From the NCBI GenBank assembly GCA_014239365.1, contig JAAZZB010000044.1:1-64000 (forward strand): 64,000 nucleotides of DNA, read 5' to 3'. The stretch is from Verrucomicrobiia bacterium (GTDB lineage: Bacteria; Verrucomicrobiota; Verrucomicrobiia; Limisphaerales; UBA1100). A program made the translations under genes and the position numbers. Positions 17,947-27,350 of this stretch are shown in pieces (the stretch's first letter is position 1; each line of letters opens with the position of its first letter). The notes beneath the pieces are model-generated. The model did no database searches and was not told the origin of the DNA. It worked only from the letters and a program-made list of their open reading frames with translations.

Positions 17947-20900
17947 TTGCGAGGAGCCTTGGGTGCATTTGGGGCGGCTTTGTTTTGGCGTGCACGCTCG
18001 GCGATGATGCGGAAGTAATGGCTGATTTGCTCACGAAATTCCGGTGACATACTTTCGCGGCTGTTTTCCAAAAGCTCCTGCGCGACCTTCGGCGGCAGCT
18101 TCGCCCAATCCTCGGCCTTCATTCGCTTGAGGTCGGGCAACTCGCCCAGCGGTTTGGCTGCAGATTGGATGGGCGCGCCTCCTTCGCCATTGCCTTCCCC
18201 TTCGGGCTTGCCTTCGTTGGGCGGTTTTTCGCCGGGAGTGAGCCCCGCCGCGCGGGCTTGGCGCATCGCTTCCGCTTGCGCTTGTGCCGCTTCCTGTAAT
18301 GCCTTCGAAGCTTGCTCCCCCGCTCCACCTTCGCCGGGTTTGCCGCCCTCGCCGGGTTTGCCACCTTCGCCGGGTTTGCCGCCTTCACCGGGCTTGCCAC
18401 CTTCGCCGGGTTTGCCACCTTCGCCGGGCTTGCCGCCCTCGCCGGGCTTGCCACCTTCGCCGGGTTTGCCACCCTCGCCGGGTTTGCCGCCTTCGCCGGG
18501 TTTGCCACCTTCGCCGGGTTTGCCGCCTTCGCCGGGTTTGCCGCCTTCGCCGGGTTTGCCGCCTTCGCCGGGTTTGCTGGGACGGCTTAATTTTTGAGGT
18601 TCATTCAAGGAAGCATCCAAGCGATCCAAAGCACGGGCGAGCCATTTCGATTCTTTGGCGGTTGGTTTTGCCTTGGATTGGGCATTGCCCTCACCGGGCT
18701 TGCCACCTTCACCGGGCTTGCCACCTTCACCGGGCTTGCCGCCTTCACCGGGCTTGCCGCCTTCACCGGGTTTGTCGCCTTCACCGGGTTTGTCGCCTTC
18801 ACCGGGTTTGTCGCCTTCACCGGGCTTGTCGCCTTCACCAGATTTGTCGCCTTCACCGGGTTTGTCGCCTTCACCGGGCTTGCCGCCTTCACCGGGCTTG
18901 TCGCCTTCACCAGGTTTGTCGCCTTCACCGGGTTTGTCGCCTTCGCCGGGTTTGTCGCCTTCACCGGGTTTGTCGCCTTCGCCGGGCTTGTCGCCTTCGC
19001 CGGGTTTGTCGCCCTCGCCGGGTTTGTCGCCTTCACCGGGTTTGTCGCCTTCACCGGGTTTGTCGCCTTCGCCGGGGCCTTCTTTTTCGAGTGCGCCTTC
19101 GAGTTCTTGTTGTTGCTCGGCCAAATTCTCGGCGGCTTCCTCGGCATTGGCTTGGGCCTCGGGCTGGGCTTCGGGGTCGGCGATCTGATTGGCGGCTTCG
19201 GCTTGTTCGTTGGCGATTTCCCGTGTTTGCTCACCGACCTCCTTCAGTTCTTCGGCGCGCTCGCTGTTGAGGCGTTCCTCGTGGCGGCCGGCGCGTTCGA
19301 TGTCGGTGCCGGCTTCCTGCACTTGTTCGGCAAGATCCATTTGCTGATTGGCGGCGTCTTCGCGCGGGGAAGTCTCGGCCTGTTCGGCTTGTTGCTGCAT
19401 TTCCGGATTGGCGGCTTGCTGTGCCATTTGCTCGGCTTTTTTTGCGGCGGCTTGGGCGGCGGCTTGGGCGGCCTCGGCGGCTTTTTTCTCGGCGGGATTT
19501 TCTGCGGCTTCTGCAGCAGCGGCCGCTTCCTGCGCGGCATTGTTTAATTCGCGCGCGGCTTCATCCAATGCCTGCGCGGCCTCAGCCATTTTGGCTTCAG
19601 ACTGTTCGCCATTTTTGGCGTTCTTGGCGTTCTCGGCAGCCGCCTCTTGGGCTTTTTCGGCGGCTTGCTCGAAAGCGTCCTTTGCTTTTTCCAATGGCTT
19701 TTCCGCGCCTTCGGCTTTGCCGGCCTCGGCTTGTTCTTGGATGGGCGGGACGGTTTCCTCGGCCATTGCTTTGGCGGCTTCGGCGAGTTGGCGCGATTGT
19801 TCGGCGGCTTCGTTGGCGGCTTTTTGTTCGGCGTTGGGGGGTTGATTATCACCGGCTTGTTCGGCCATTTGCTGGGCTTGTTGCGCGGCGGCTTCGGCGG
19901 CTTTTTGGGCGGCTTCGGCGGCTTGTTCAGCCTCGGGGGTGGTTGCATTTTCGGCGGCGCGTTTGGCTTTGGCTTCGGCGGCTTTCAAATCCTGCGCAGC
20001 GTTTTTTAATGACTCGGCCATTTCGGCCATTTTGGATTCATCATTTTCCTTGGCGGCTTGCTCGCCTTGGGCAGCGGCTTCTTGCAATGCTTTTTTGGCG
20101 TCGGCCAATTCCTGTTCGGCGTTGGCTTTGCCTTGTTTGGCTTGTTGCTCGATGGGGGGCACTTGCTGCTCGGCCATTGCTTTTGCGGCGGCGGCGAGGG
20201 CGTTGGCTTCGTTGGCTTTTTCCTGCTGCTCGGCGGCGTCGGCACCTTTGGCTTGTTCGGCCATTTGGTTGGCTTGTTGTGCGGCGGCTTCAGCAGCTTT
20301 TTGAGCGGCCTCAGCGGCTTGTTTTTCTTCGGGGGTGTTGGCGTCCTTGACAGCCTCGGCGGCTTCGTTGGCGGCGGCTTCGAGTTTTTCTGCGGCGGCT
20401 TTCAATGGTTGTTCCATTGCGGCGGCGTTCTTTTGGGTGGCCGCTTCGTTGAGGGCTTTGGCGGCTTCATCGAGTGGGGCTTGGGCGTCTTCGGCTTGGG
20501 CGTCCTTGGCGTCTTTTTTGATTTCTGGAATTGTTTCTTTTGCCAATTGCGCGGCGGCCGCAGCGAGTTGCTGGGCGTTCATCGGCTCGGCGGGGTCTTC
20601 GGGCAGCGGATCTTTTAATGCTTCGGCGAGTTTTTGTTGTTCCTTGGCGGCGGCTTCCAAATCTTGATTGGCATTTTGCAACGATTGCTCGGCGATGTTT
20701 TCGAGTTCCTCGCGCATGACGGGGTTTTTGGCCAACTCGGCTTCGAGATCTTTGAGGGCTTCGGCGGGCGGTTTGTTGGCGAGCTCCATCAGGCGCTCGA
20801 GCATTGCGTATTGTTGATCGAGCGTTTCCTTGATGCCGAGGGCCTCTTCCTGCGCGCGCAGAGCTTCGCGGGTGTCGGCGGTTTCGGGGCGGCCTTCCTC

Positions 20901-21515
20901 GAGGTTTTTGTAATGCTCGGCGAGTTGGGACAGATTAGCGGCAAGTTGCTTTTGCGCTTTGGCGGCAGTCTCGAGGGATTCCTGCTGATCCTCAGGCTTG
21001 GGATTGGCGGTGGATTCTTCGAGGGCATTGGCGGCGTTGCGGGGGGGGTCGTGCAACATCGCCACGGCGTCATCGGCATCGCGGGCGCGTTCGCGGCCTT
21101 CTTCTTGGGCGAGGTCCTGCTGATTAGCATCGCGGCGGAGGGCCTGTTGCATTTGGGCGACGCGTTCATTGAGTTTTTCTTGTTGAGTGGCTAACTCTTT
21201 TGCTTTTTCGGTTTGGGCGTTGTGATCTTCCTTCACTTCATCGGCGAGATCGCCGGTGGTTTTTTCCAAACCCTTGGCTTCTTTGGCAAGGTTTTCGAGC
21301 ACTTCGCTGAGGCTAGGGGCGGCGATGAGCAGAGCCTTGCGCGCGGCTTCCAGCTCGGCAGCGGAGAGCTTGCGCGCGCCGCTGACGGTGCCTTGGATTT
21401 TGTCGAGCGGCTTGTCCACGGACTTCAAAGTACGTGGTTTGTCCGCGGCGGATGCCATCAGGACGCCGGCGAGCAGCGTGATGGTGGCCATGTGTAGGTT
21501 GAGGATACGTTTCAT
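17943..21515 (-). CDS. Giant exported coiled-coil protein with PGEG hexapeptide repeats
   Basis: 1190 residues. Signal peptide ([23 protein letters not shown]), then ~700 residues of Ala/Glu/Gln/Lys-rich helix with repeated [13 protein letters not shown]-type segments, predicted to be coiled coil. Two tandem arrays of [12 protein letters not shown] follow: 22 units, a spacer ([18 protein letters not shown]), then 14 units. The last ~110 residues ([35 protein letters not shown]) form a separate conserved-looking helical unit. The start at 21515 was chosen for the signal peptide. It sits between the DUF4175-like gene (16-base gap) and the cyclase-fold gene (overlap). The likely role is a long cell-envelope spacer or scaffold; the Gly/Pro arrays should be flexible. 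Function not established. Confidence 0.82.
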   Translation of the reverse strand: MKRILNLHMATITLLAGVLMASAADKPRTLKSVDKPLDKIQGTVSGARKLSAAELEAARKALLIAAPSLSEVLENLAKEAKGLEKTTGDLADEVKEDHNAQTEKAKELATQQEKLNERVAQMQQALRRDANQQDLAQEEGRERARDADDAVAMLHDPPRNAANALEESTANPKPEDQQESLETAAKAQKQLAANLSQLAEHYKNLEEGRPETADTREALRAQEEALGIKETLDQQYAMLERLMELANKPPAEALKDLEAELAKNPVMREELENIAEQSLQNANQDLEAAAKEQQKLAEALKDPLPEDPAEPMNAQQLAAAAAQLAKETIPEIKKDAKDAQAEDAQAPLDEAAKALNEAATQKNAAAMEQPLKAAAEKLEAAANEAAEAVKDANTPEEKQAAEAAQKAAEAAAQQANQMAEQAKGADAAEQQEKANEANALAAAAKAMAEQQVPPIEQQAKQGKANAEQELADAKKALQEAAAQGEQAAKENDESKMAEMAESLKNAAQDLKAAEAKAKRAAENATTPEAEQAAEAAQKAAEAAAQQAQQMAEQAGDNQPPNAEQKAANEAAEQSRQLAEAAKAMAEETVPPIQEQAEAGKAEGAEKPLEKAKDAFEQAAEKAQEAAAENAKNAKNGEQSEAKMAEAAQALDEAARELNNAAQEAAAAAEAAENPAEKKAAEAAQAAAQAAAKKAEQMAQQAANPEMQQQAEQAETSPREDAANQQMDLAEQVQEAGTDIERAGRHEERLNSERAEELKEVGEQTREIANEQAEAANQIADPEAQPEAQANAEEAAENLAEQQQELEGALEKEGPGEGDKPGEGDKPGEGDKPGEGDKPGEGDKPGEGDKPGEGDKPGEGDKPGEGDKPGEGDKPGEGGKPGEGDKPGEGDKSGEGDKPGEGDKPGEGDKPGEGDKPGEGGKPGEGGKPGEGGKPGEGGKPGEGNAQSKAKPTAKESKWLARALDRLDASLNEPQKLSRPSKPGEGGKPGEGGKPGEGGKPGEGGKPGEGGKPGEGGKPGEGGKPGEGGKPGEGGKPGEGGKPGEGGKPGEGGKPGEGGKPGEGGAGEQASKALQEAAQAQAEAMRQARAAGLTPGEKPPNEGKPEGEGNGEGGAPIQSAAKPLGELPDLKRMKAEDWAKLPPKVAQELLENSRESMSPEFREQISHYFRIIAERARQNKAAPNAPKAPRK
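18325..18576 (-). repeat. 14 x 18-bp tandem repeat encoding KPGEGG
   Basis: Fourteen uninterrupted 18-base units, consensus on the plus strand CC(A/G)CC(T/C)TCGCCGGGTTTG, in frame with the giant coiled-coil gene. Differences are mostly silent. Array length is a multiple of three bases per unit, so copy-number change would not shift the frame. Confidence 0.95.
18685..19076 (-). repeat. 22 x 18-bp tandem repeat encoding [12 protein letters not shown]
   Basis: About 22 units of the same 18-base family as the array at 18325. Most code KPGEGD (plus-strand units start TCGCC); those nearest the C-terminal end code KPGEGG (units start CCGCC or CCACC). One unit reads KSGEGD (at 18829). The two arrays are separated by a 108-base unique stretch. 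Confidence 0.95.
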
Positions 21516-21531
21516 GGCTTTGTTTAATGTA

Positions 21532-24500
21532 CTACTCTTTCGAAGATTTCTCAATGAGAAATACTCCTGGATTTTTTGTGCGGCCTTTCATTTCTTCGCC
21601 GATGGCTCCGGCGGCTTCACCGCGGGCGGCGGCTTCCAATTCGGCGGCGCCTTCCAAACCGGCATCGCGGAGCTGTTGCGGCGTGGCGCTGAGTTGTTGG
21701 CGGAGCCATTGCCAATCGCGCGGGCGCAGTGAATTGGCATCGGTGGCTTTGGTCTCCCAACGCTCGCGATGGGAGAGCGCCTTGATGGCGGCCTCGATGA
21801 GGGTGAGTTGATGAGCGGTCTCCAAAGTGTGCATCGCATCGGCGAGGGTGTTGAGTTGTTTGGCCACGGCATCGGCGGCGCGACCGGCGGCCAGCCCCGC
21901 GCGCACGGCACCCAACGCAGCGGCGGCACGGGAGGTGTCGCTCACAAAAGCGGGGGCCGATTCGCGGCGGGCTTCTTCGAGTTGCGCGCGGCGGCGCAGG
22001 CGCGATTGCGCGACTTTCCATTCGTGCTCCAGCCGCGCCTGCGCAAAGACGTCATCGGCGGCGGGTTCGGCAATGGGTTTGTTGTTCTTTTTTGCCTTTG
22101 CCAAATCGCTGGCGGTTTGCTTGCTTTTCAACACTGCGGCGCGTACTTGGCGGATTGCGCCGGCAGAGCCGTTGTTGGATTTCTCCAATTGCGCGCGCGC
22201 GGTGGCGGCTTGTTGGCCGAGCTTGTCGGCGATGGGGCGCAGGGTGTTTGCTGCTTGCAACACTGCTTGGCCGAGGACGCGACCGGCGGGAAGCAACGTG
22301 GCATCGGGGGGCGCTTTCAGTTTTTCCACCAAACTTTCGCGGGCGGTTTTTAATGCGGCTTGCAGCGTGGTCACTTTATCCGCTTCGCCGGTGAGGCGTT
22401 TGGCTAATTCGCCAAGCACGGCTTCGGCCACTTCGATTTCTTTGGTGACACTGGCTTGGCGTCGGGCGAGGCGTTCCCACGCTTTGGGATCGTTCTCGTT
22501 TTCTGCCAGCCGATGCATCGCGGCGGCGGCGCGCGAAACGTAATCGAGCAAGTCGAGCGCCACGGCGGCTTCGTCGGCAGCGAGCCATGCATTGGCCGCG
22601 CCACGCAATCGAGTGTTGGCATCGTCAATATTTTCCAACAAATCTGCAAGGCCCGCGCTATGGGCTTTCACTTTGGGATCCACAACGATTGCGGTTTGCA
22701 ATGGCTCAAGCTGCAGCTTGGCGCGCGGGAGCCAATCGAGTTCCAACCGGCCGGCCACGCGGCCAAGCAAAGTGAGGCCCGCCGCCTCGCGTCCGGCGTG
22801 CACTTTGCGCAGCGCGGCGGGGAAACGTCGGCCCGCTAATCCCCACGTGCTCTGCGCGGCGGCGAGGGCGGTGATGGCTTGGGTGGCTTTGTCGCGGCGT
22901 TCCACATCGCTGCCGGGGAGGAGCATCGCATCGACGTCGTTGGGGAAAATTTTTGTGAACTTCGTTGTCGCATCGGCGGCGGCGTTGACCACGGTCACCC
23001 AACTGCGTTGGTCGTTCAGCGCCGCCACGCGGGCGGCCTCGAACAAAGCGGAATCGAGCGTGAGCGTCACGGCGCGCGTCTCAGCGCGGTTGCCGGCGTG
23101 GTCGATGGCGGCGAGTTTGGTGAGGACGGTGTCGCCGGGCTTGGCGTTGAGTTTTAGCAAATCCCAATCGAGGGTTATCGCTTGATTCGTGGCGGGCATT
23201 TGCGGGATGGGAATGGCGTTGGTGGTCCACGCGCCGGTGTTCACGCGGACGAGTTGATGCAACGTGCGCAGGCCGACGTCGTCCTCGGCTTCGCCGGTGA
23301 TTTGCAAAATATCTTCCGGGCGCGCGGTCACGTCTTTGGCGGGCGCGGTGAGGCGCACTTGGGGCACGAGATCGGGTTGGGCGGTGATGGCGTATTGGGC
23401 GCGGTGTTTATTTTCCAAACGCTCGGTGGTTTTTACGTGCACGGTGTACGCGCCGTTTTCGGTGAGCGTGATGCGGCGGCTCCATTCGCGCGGCGAGGCG
23501 CTGTTGGTGAGGGTAAAGGTGTTGGTGCTGATGGCGGTTTGGATGTGGAGCACGGCTTCGGCCACGGGTTGATCGAGGTGCACGGTGAGTTCCACTTCGG
23601 TTCCGCTGAGCGCTGTGAGGTCGCCGGCTTCCTCGCGGAAGGTGGCGGGTTTGCGGCCGGAATATTTTGGGAAATGATAAATTTTTGTAAAACTGGTGAC
23701 GTGCGGCCGGCGGCGCGAACGCAGGATGTACCAACGCGAAACCGCATCGCCCGCGTGTACTTGATAGCGAATGGTATCCGCCGCCATCGCGATGGTGGAG
23801 GTAAATTCATTGTCACTCTCACCGCCCGCGATATCGGCATCCATCGGAGTTTCCTGATGGGAGCCATCGGAAAGTTCCGTGATAAGGCGCGGCGCGGTTT
23901 CCAGTTTTGGGCCGGTGACTTGCACGCGAATGGGCACGTTGTCGCCTTCGGGCGCGGTGAACTCAAACGCGTTGGGCTCCATCAACACAATGCGATTGCG
24001 CGATACCCGCTCGAGATTGGCCGTGGGCGCCAGCGCGCGCAGCAGCAATTGCCGCCCCGAGCCCGTGGACGCCAAGCCCGCAACAACCACAAAGATTGCC
24101 GCCGCGCCGAGGACCCAACGCTGCACGCGTTTGCCCGGCAACAGGCTGTCCATTTGCACGCGTTGGATTCGATCCGCTACGCGTTCCTGTAATTTTTTGC
24201 GGAACACCGGCGAGTCCATCCCTTCATCGTCGCCGGCGAGCTCCACGGCGGAGAGCAGTTCCTTGCGCAGCTCGGGCGCTTCCTCCTCGATCATCGCCGC
24301 GAGCGTGCGTTCATTGAGCACCCGCAACAGTGGCCGCACGCAGGCGAACCACCCCACGATGAGCGCGGCAAAATACACGCCGCCGCTGAGCATCCAGCGC
24401 GTGCGATCTTCCATCACGAAAAACCAATCCGCGCCCGCCAGCAAAAGCAGTCCACCGAGAAATACAATCAACCCCGCGCTCGCGCCGCGCAGAAACTGCA

Positions 24501-24567
24501 GCCAACGAAACCGCCCGCGGAACGCGAGCAACTGGCCGTGGATAATGGGGTTAATGGGTTGTGACAT
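21532..24567 (-). CDS. DUF4175-like large membrane protein
   Basis: 1011 residues. Three hydrophobic helices lie near the N-terminus (FLRGASAGLIVFLGGLLLLA, MLSGGVYFAALIVGWFA, and VLGAAAIFVVVAGLAS near 170). Then come beta-rich periplasmic modules with Ig-like character (TKIYHFPKYSGRKPATFRE, SGTEVELTVHLDQPV, YTVHVKTTERLENKH) and a long alpha-helical C-terminal half. This order matches the DUF4175-type proteins found with MoxR/DUF58 operons. It lies one base after the VWA/amidotransferase-like gene. Inferred role is an envelope component of the MoxR module; no enzymatic motif is visible. Confidence 0.78.
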   Translation of the reverse strand: MSQPINPIIHGQLLAFRGRFRWLQFLRGASAGLIVFLGGLLLLAGADWFFVMEDRTRWMLSGGVYFAALIVGWFACVRPLLRVLNERTLAAMIEEEAPELRKELLSAVELAGDDEGMDSPVFRKKLQERVADRIQRVQMDSLLPGKRVQRWVLGAAAIFVVVAGLASTGSGRQLLLRALAPTANLERVSRNRIVLMEPNAFEFTAPEGDNVPIRVQVTGPKLETAPRLITELSDGSHQETPMDADIAGGESDNEFTSTIAMAADTIRYQVHAGDAVSRWYILRSRRRPHVTSFTKIYHFPKYSGRKPATFREEAGDLTALSGTEVELTVHLDQPVAEAVLHIQTAISTNTFTLTNSASPREWSRRITLTENGAYTVHVKTTERLENKHRAQYAITAQPDLVPQVRLTAPAKDVTARPEDILQITGEAEDDVGLRTLHQLVRVNTGAWTTNAIPIPQMPATNQAITLDWDLLKLNAKPGDTVLTKLAAIDHAGNRAETRAVTLTLDSALFEAARVAALNDQRSWVTVVNAAADATTKFTKIFPNDVDAMLLPGSDVERRDKATQAITALAAAQSTWGLAGRRFPAALRKVHAGREAAGLTLLGRVAGRLELDWLPRAKLQLEPLQTAIVVDPKVKAHSAGLADLLENIDDANTRLRGAANAWLAADEAAVALDLLDYVSRAAAAMHRLAENENDPKAWERLARRQASVTKEIEVAEAVLGELAKRLTGEADKVTTLQAALKTARESLVEKLKAPPDATLLPAGRVLGQAVLQAANTLRPIADKLGQQAATARAQLEKSNNGSAGAIRQVRAAVLKSKQTASDLAKAKKNNKPIAEPAADDVFAQARLEHEWKVAQSRLRRRAQLEEARRESAPAFVSDTSRAAAALGAVRAGLAAGRAADAVAKQLNTLADAMHTLETAHQLTLIEAAIKALSHRERWETKATDANSLRPRDWQWLRQQLSATPQQLRDAGLEGAAELEAAARGEAAGAIGEEMKGRTKNPGVFLIEKSSKE

Positions 24568-24568
24568 T

Positions 24569-27349
24569 TTAAACTAATCCCAAACGCCGACGGATAATCC
24601 ATTCCGCCGTGAGTAATAAAATGATTGGCACGAACCACCAGTAGCTTTGCCAAAGAGGAAGCTCGGTGGTGAGCGTGCGGCCGTCGCTGTACGGGGCCAG
24701 TGCCTCGACGAGGCGTTGCATATCTTCCTCGCGATAATATGCGCCGCCGGAATCGCCGGCCATTTGGCGCAGCAACAATTCATCGCAATGCAACAGACCA
24801 AGTTCGCCAAAGGGATTGGCCGCAACGGTGAAGGCGGTGTGGGCGAGGATGGCGTCATCGGGAATGCCCGGCACGCGCACGCGCACTTCGTAATCGCCCG
24901 GCTCGAGTGGGGCGGATTCCGCGCGGAAGGTGAAGGACTGCGGATCGGCCTTGAGCGGCAGTGTGCCGAAAAGTTTGCCATTGCGAAAGAGCAACGCCTG
25001 CGGCTTGAGGCCGGGCTTGGAAGCGATGGCGGGGTCTTGAATGCGGACGCGGATTTCGGCGGTGTCGCCCAGATCGTAAGTGGTGTCGCCGGAATCCAGC
25101 GCGATGTGGGCGTCCTGCACGGCGAAGGGAGGCTCCATAATCCACTTGGCGATTTGGTTCCAAAATTTTTGGTGATACAAATCGCCAACGTTGTAACGCC
25201 AGCGCCACGATTCCTCGAAGGCGGAATATAAAACGCGGCCCGCACCATAACGGCGGAAGACCAACGCGGGCACGGCCGTATTCTGGCCGGTCATCACTTC
25301 GAGCAACACCTCGGAGCCGGGGAGTTTTTCGGTTACGGCAATCCAGCGTGGGCCGGGCAGTTCACTCCAAATGCGGAGGTTGCCCGCCGTGTCGCCGGAG
25401 AGTTGATGCGGCGCCTGCGAACCGCCCGCGCCACGAAAGCGCCACGTCAAATCCATTTTACTGATGAACCGCGGGCCGGCCATCCGAACCGGAAACAACG
25501 GCTGCAACGTGCCCGCCGCCAAACGCGAAAGCCCCTCTTGCCGACCATCAATGAAAATAAGCCCGCCGCCGTTGAACTGCACGGAGTCTTTGATCCACTG
25601 CAATTCGCGCGCGCTGAACAGGCCCGAGGGCACGTCGCCGATGATGATCAGTTGATATTGAAACAACAACTCGCGCGTGGTCGGGAACTGCCCCATCGCG
25701 TTACCGCGCGTGAGTGTCGGGCGGTTGTTCACCCATTTGGGCAGCATAATGTTCACCTTCCACCGCTCATCGCGCTCCAGTAAATTTTTCAAATAACGCT
25801 GCTCCCAGCGCGGTCGACCGTCCACGTAAAGCACACGCGGTTCCTGCGTCACCACATTCACGCGCAGCGTGCCGACGTTGTTATCGTCTTTCATTTCGCC
25901 TTCGATGGGCGGCACCACCACTTGAAACGTCAGCGGCAAATTCGTGTGCCGCAGGTTTCGGTTTTGCGCGGCTTGCGCGGCGGCCACGATGTCTTTCACC
26001 GGAAAATCAAACGGCAACACGCGCCGCTTGCGGGCGGTCACATAATCGCGCTCCCACACCACTTGCCCTTCGTGCTCGATGCGCACGGTGAACGGTTTGC
26101 CCGGCGGCATTCCGTCGTGCAAAATCACTTTGCCGGTCACCCGCGCGTCCGGATAAATATCGCCGGGGCCTTCGGCTTTGAGCACCGCCAAATCGCGCGC
26201 GGGCTCGGCGGTGCCTAATCCCACCACATGGATGGACACGCCGCGCTCTTTGAACAGCCGCGCCATTTCCACCGGCGATTCGCCGTCGTTGTGCTGACCA
26301 TCGGTGAACATCACCACGATTAACTTCTCCCCTTCCGCGCCGCCTTCGGTGCTGGCGGCGATGTGGTGCATCGGCGCGGTGGATAAATCCGTGATCAAAT
26401 TCGTGGCCGCCACTTCCAACGTACGCGGCGCGGCGAGCAGTTCGCTATCGCCTTCGCCCGCGATGCCGCTTTGCCAGAGATTCAAAAAACGTTTCGCTTT
26501 CAGCGCATAAAGTTCCACGTGATGTTTGGTCTCGAGCTTGTCCACCAAACTTTCCGCGCCGCCGAGCATTTGCGATTCCAATCGCGTCCAACGCGGCGTG
26601 CGGTCGAAACGCTCCAGCGCCTTGCGCGTTTCGGCGTCCAACTTGGCCAGTGCCACATCGTCCTGCTTGGGCATCAACGCCGCCAACACGCCTTCCCAAC
26701 GCAGCACTTCCGGACGCAAACTCAGCAACTGTTGCTTGGCCGAGTCATTCATCTGATCCGGATTAGCCGACTGCAAAGGCTCGTTGATTTCCTCGCGAAA
26801 CTGCTTCGCCTGCGCGGCGTCCCATCCGGGGAGCTTGAGTTCGTTGAGATGATCCATCACCTGCCCGCCCACTTCCTGCGCCATCCGCACGCGGCCGGGC
26901 ACATCGCGTTCCGTGTCGCCCTCCACTGCGGTGAGCAGCCGCCGCAAATTCGCCAAACGCTCCAGCGCGGCCGCCGCGTGGTCGTCCGCCGCGTCGCCTT
27001 TGATCCACCCCAAGCGCCGCATAATCCGCAGCTTGCGATGCAGTCCCATTTGTTCGTCGGTGGCTTTCATCGAAGCCGAGCTGTCCACGTACAACAACAA
27101 CCGCGCGCGCGTGCCGATCTCGCGATGGGTTTGGATGACCGGCCCCGTGAGCATCAGCACCACAAACATCACCGCCAACCCGCGCAGCAGCGGCAGAAAC
27201 CACAGGCCCGTTTTGCCGCGCCGCGCCAATTCGCTCGCGTACAAACCCCACGCCGCACCGGCCGCCGCGAGTGCCACCGGCAACGCCAGCCACAGCGTCC
27301 ATTCCCCGGAGAAATGGAGCTCGGCTAAAATGGAATTGGCGGGAGTCAT
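24569..27349 (-). CDS. Membrane VWA / class I glutamine amidotransferase-like protein
   Basis: 926 residues, anchored by N-terminal helices (LWLALPVALAAAGAAWGLYA; FLPLLRGLAVMFVVLMLTG) and a C-terminal one (WFVPIILLLTAEWIIRR). A split von Willebrand A domain is visible: LLLYVDSSASMKA is the MIDAS-type DxSxS motif, and LIVVMFTDGQHNDGES supplies the later Asp. After it come a beta-domain and an amidotransferase-like fold (RVLYVDGRPRWEQRYLKNLLE; LIIIGDVPSGLF; GGGLIFIDG) without an evident catalytic Cys. The ATG at 27349, one base after the BatA-like stop, fits the tight operon spacing better than the start at 27397. Probably senses or stabilises envelope partners with MoxR. Confidence 0.8.
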   Translation of the reverse strand: MTPANSILAELHFSGEWTLWLALPVALAAAGAAWGLYASELARRGKTGLWFLPLLRGLAVMFVVLMLTGPVIQTHREIGTRARLLLYVDSSASMKATDEQMGLHRKLRIMRRLGWIKGDAADDHAAAALERLANLRRLLTAVEGDTERDVPGRVRMAQEVGGQVMDHLNELKLPGWDAAQAKQFREEINEPLQSANPDQMNDSAKQQLLSLRPEVLRWEGVLAALMPKQDDVALAKLDAETRKALERFDRTPRWTRLESQMLGGAESLVDKLETKHHVELYALKAKRFLNLWQSGIAGEGDSELLAAPRTLEVAATNLITDLSTAPMHHIAASTEGGAEGEKLIVVMFTDGQHNDGESPVEMARLFKERGVSIHVVGLGTAEPARDLAVLKAEGPGDIYPDARVTGKVILHDGMPPGKPFTVRIEHEGQVVWERDYVTARKRRVLPFDFPVKDIVAAAQAAQNRNLRHTNLPLTFQVVVPPIEGEMKDDNNVGTLRVNVVTQEPRVLYVDGRPRWEQRYLKNLLERDERWKVNIMLPKWVNNRPTLTRGNAMGQFPTTRELLFQYQLIIIGDVPSGLFSARELQWIKDSVQFNGGGLIFIDGRQEGLSRLAAGTLQPLFPVRMAGPRFISKMDLTWRFRGAGGSQAPHQLSGDTAGNLRIWSELPGPRWIAVTEKLPGSEVLLEVMTGQNTAVPALVFRRYGAGRVLYSAFEESWRWRYNVGDLYHQKFWNQIAKWIMEPPFAVQDAHIALDSGDTTYDLGDTAEIRVRIQDPAIASKPGLKPQALLFRNGKLFGTLPLKADPQSFTFRAESAPLEPGDYEVRVRVPGIPDDAILAHTAFTVAANPFGELGLLHCDELLLRQMAGDSGGAYYREEDMQRLVEALAPYSDGRTLTTELPLWQSYWWFVPIILLLTAEWIIRRRLGLV

Positions 27350-27350
27350 A

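Noticed and set aside
18325-19076. Possible CRISPR arrays in the strongly repetitive region
   Set aside because: The 18-base units are contiguous without unique spacers and lie in frame inside a gene, coding for KPGEG repeats.
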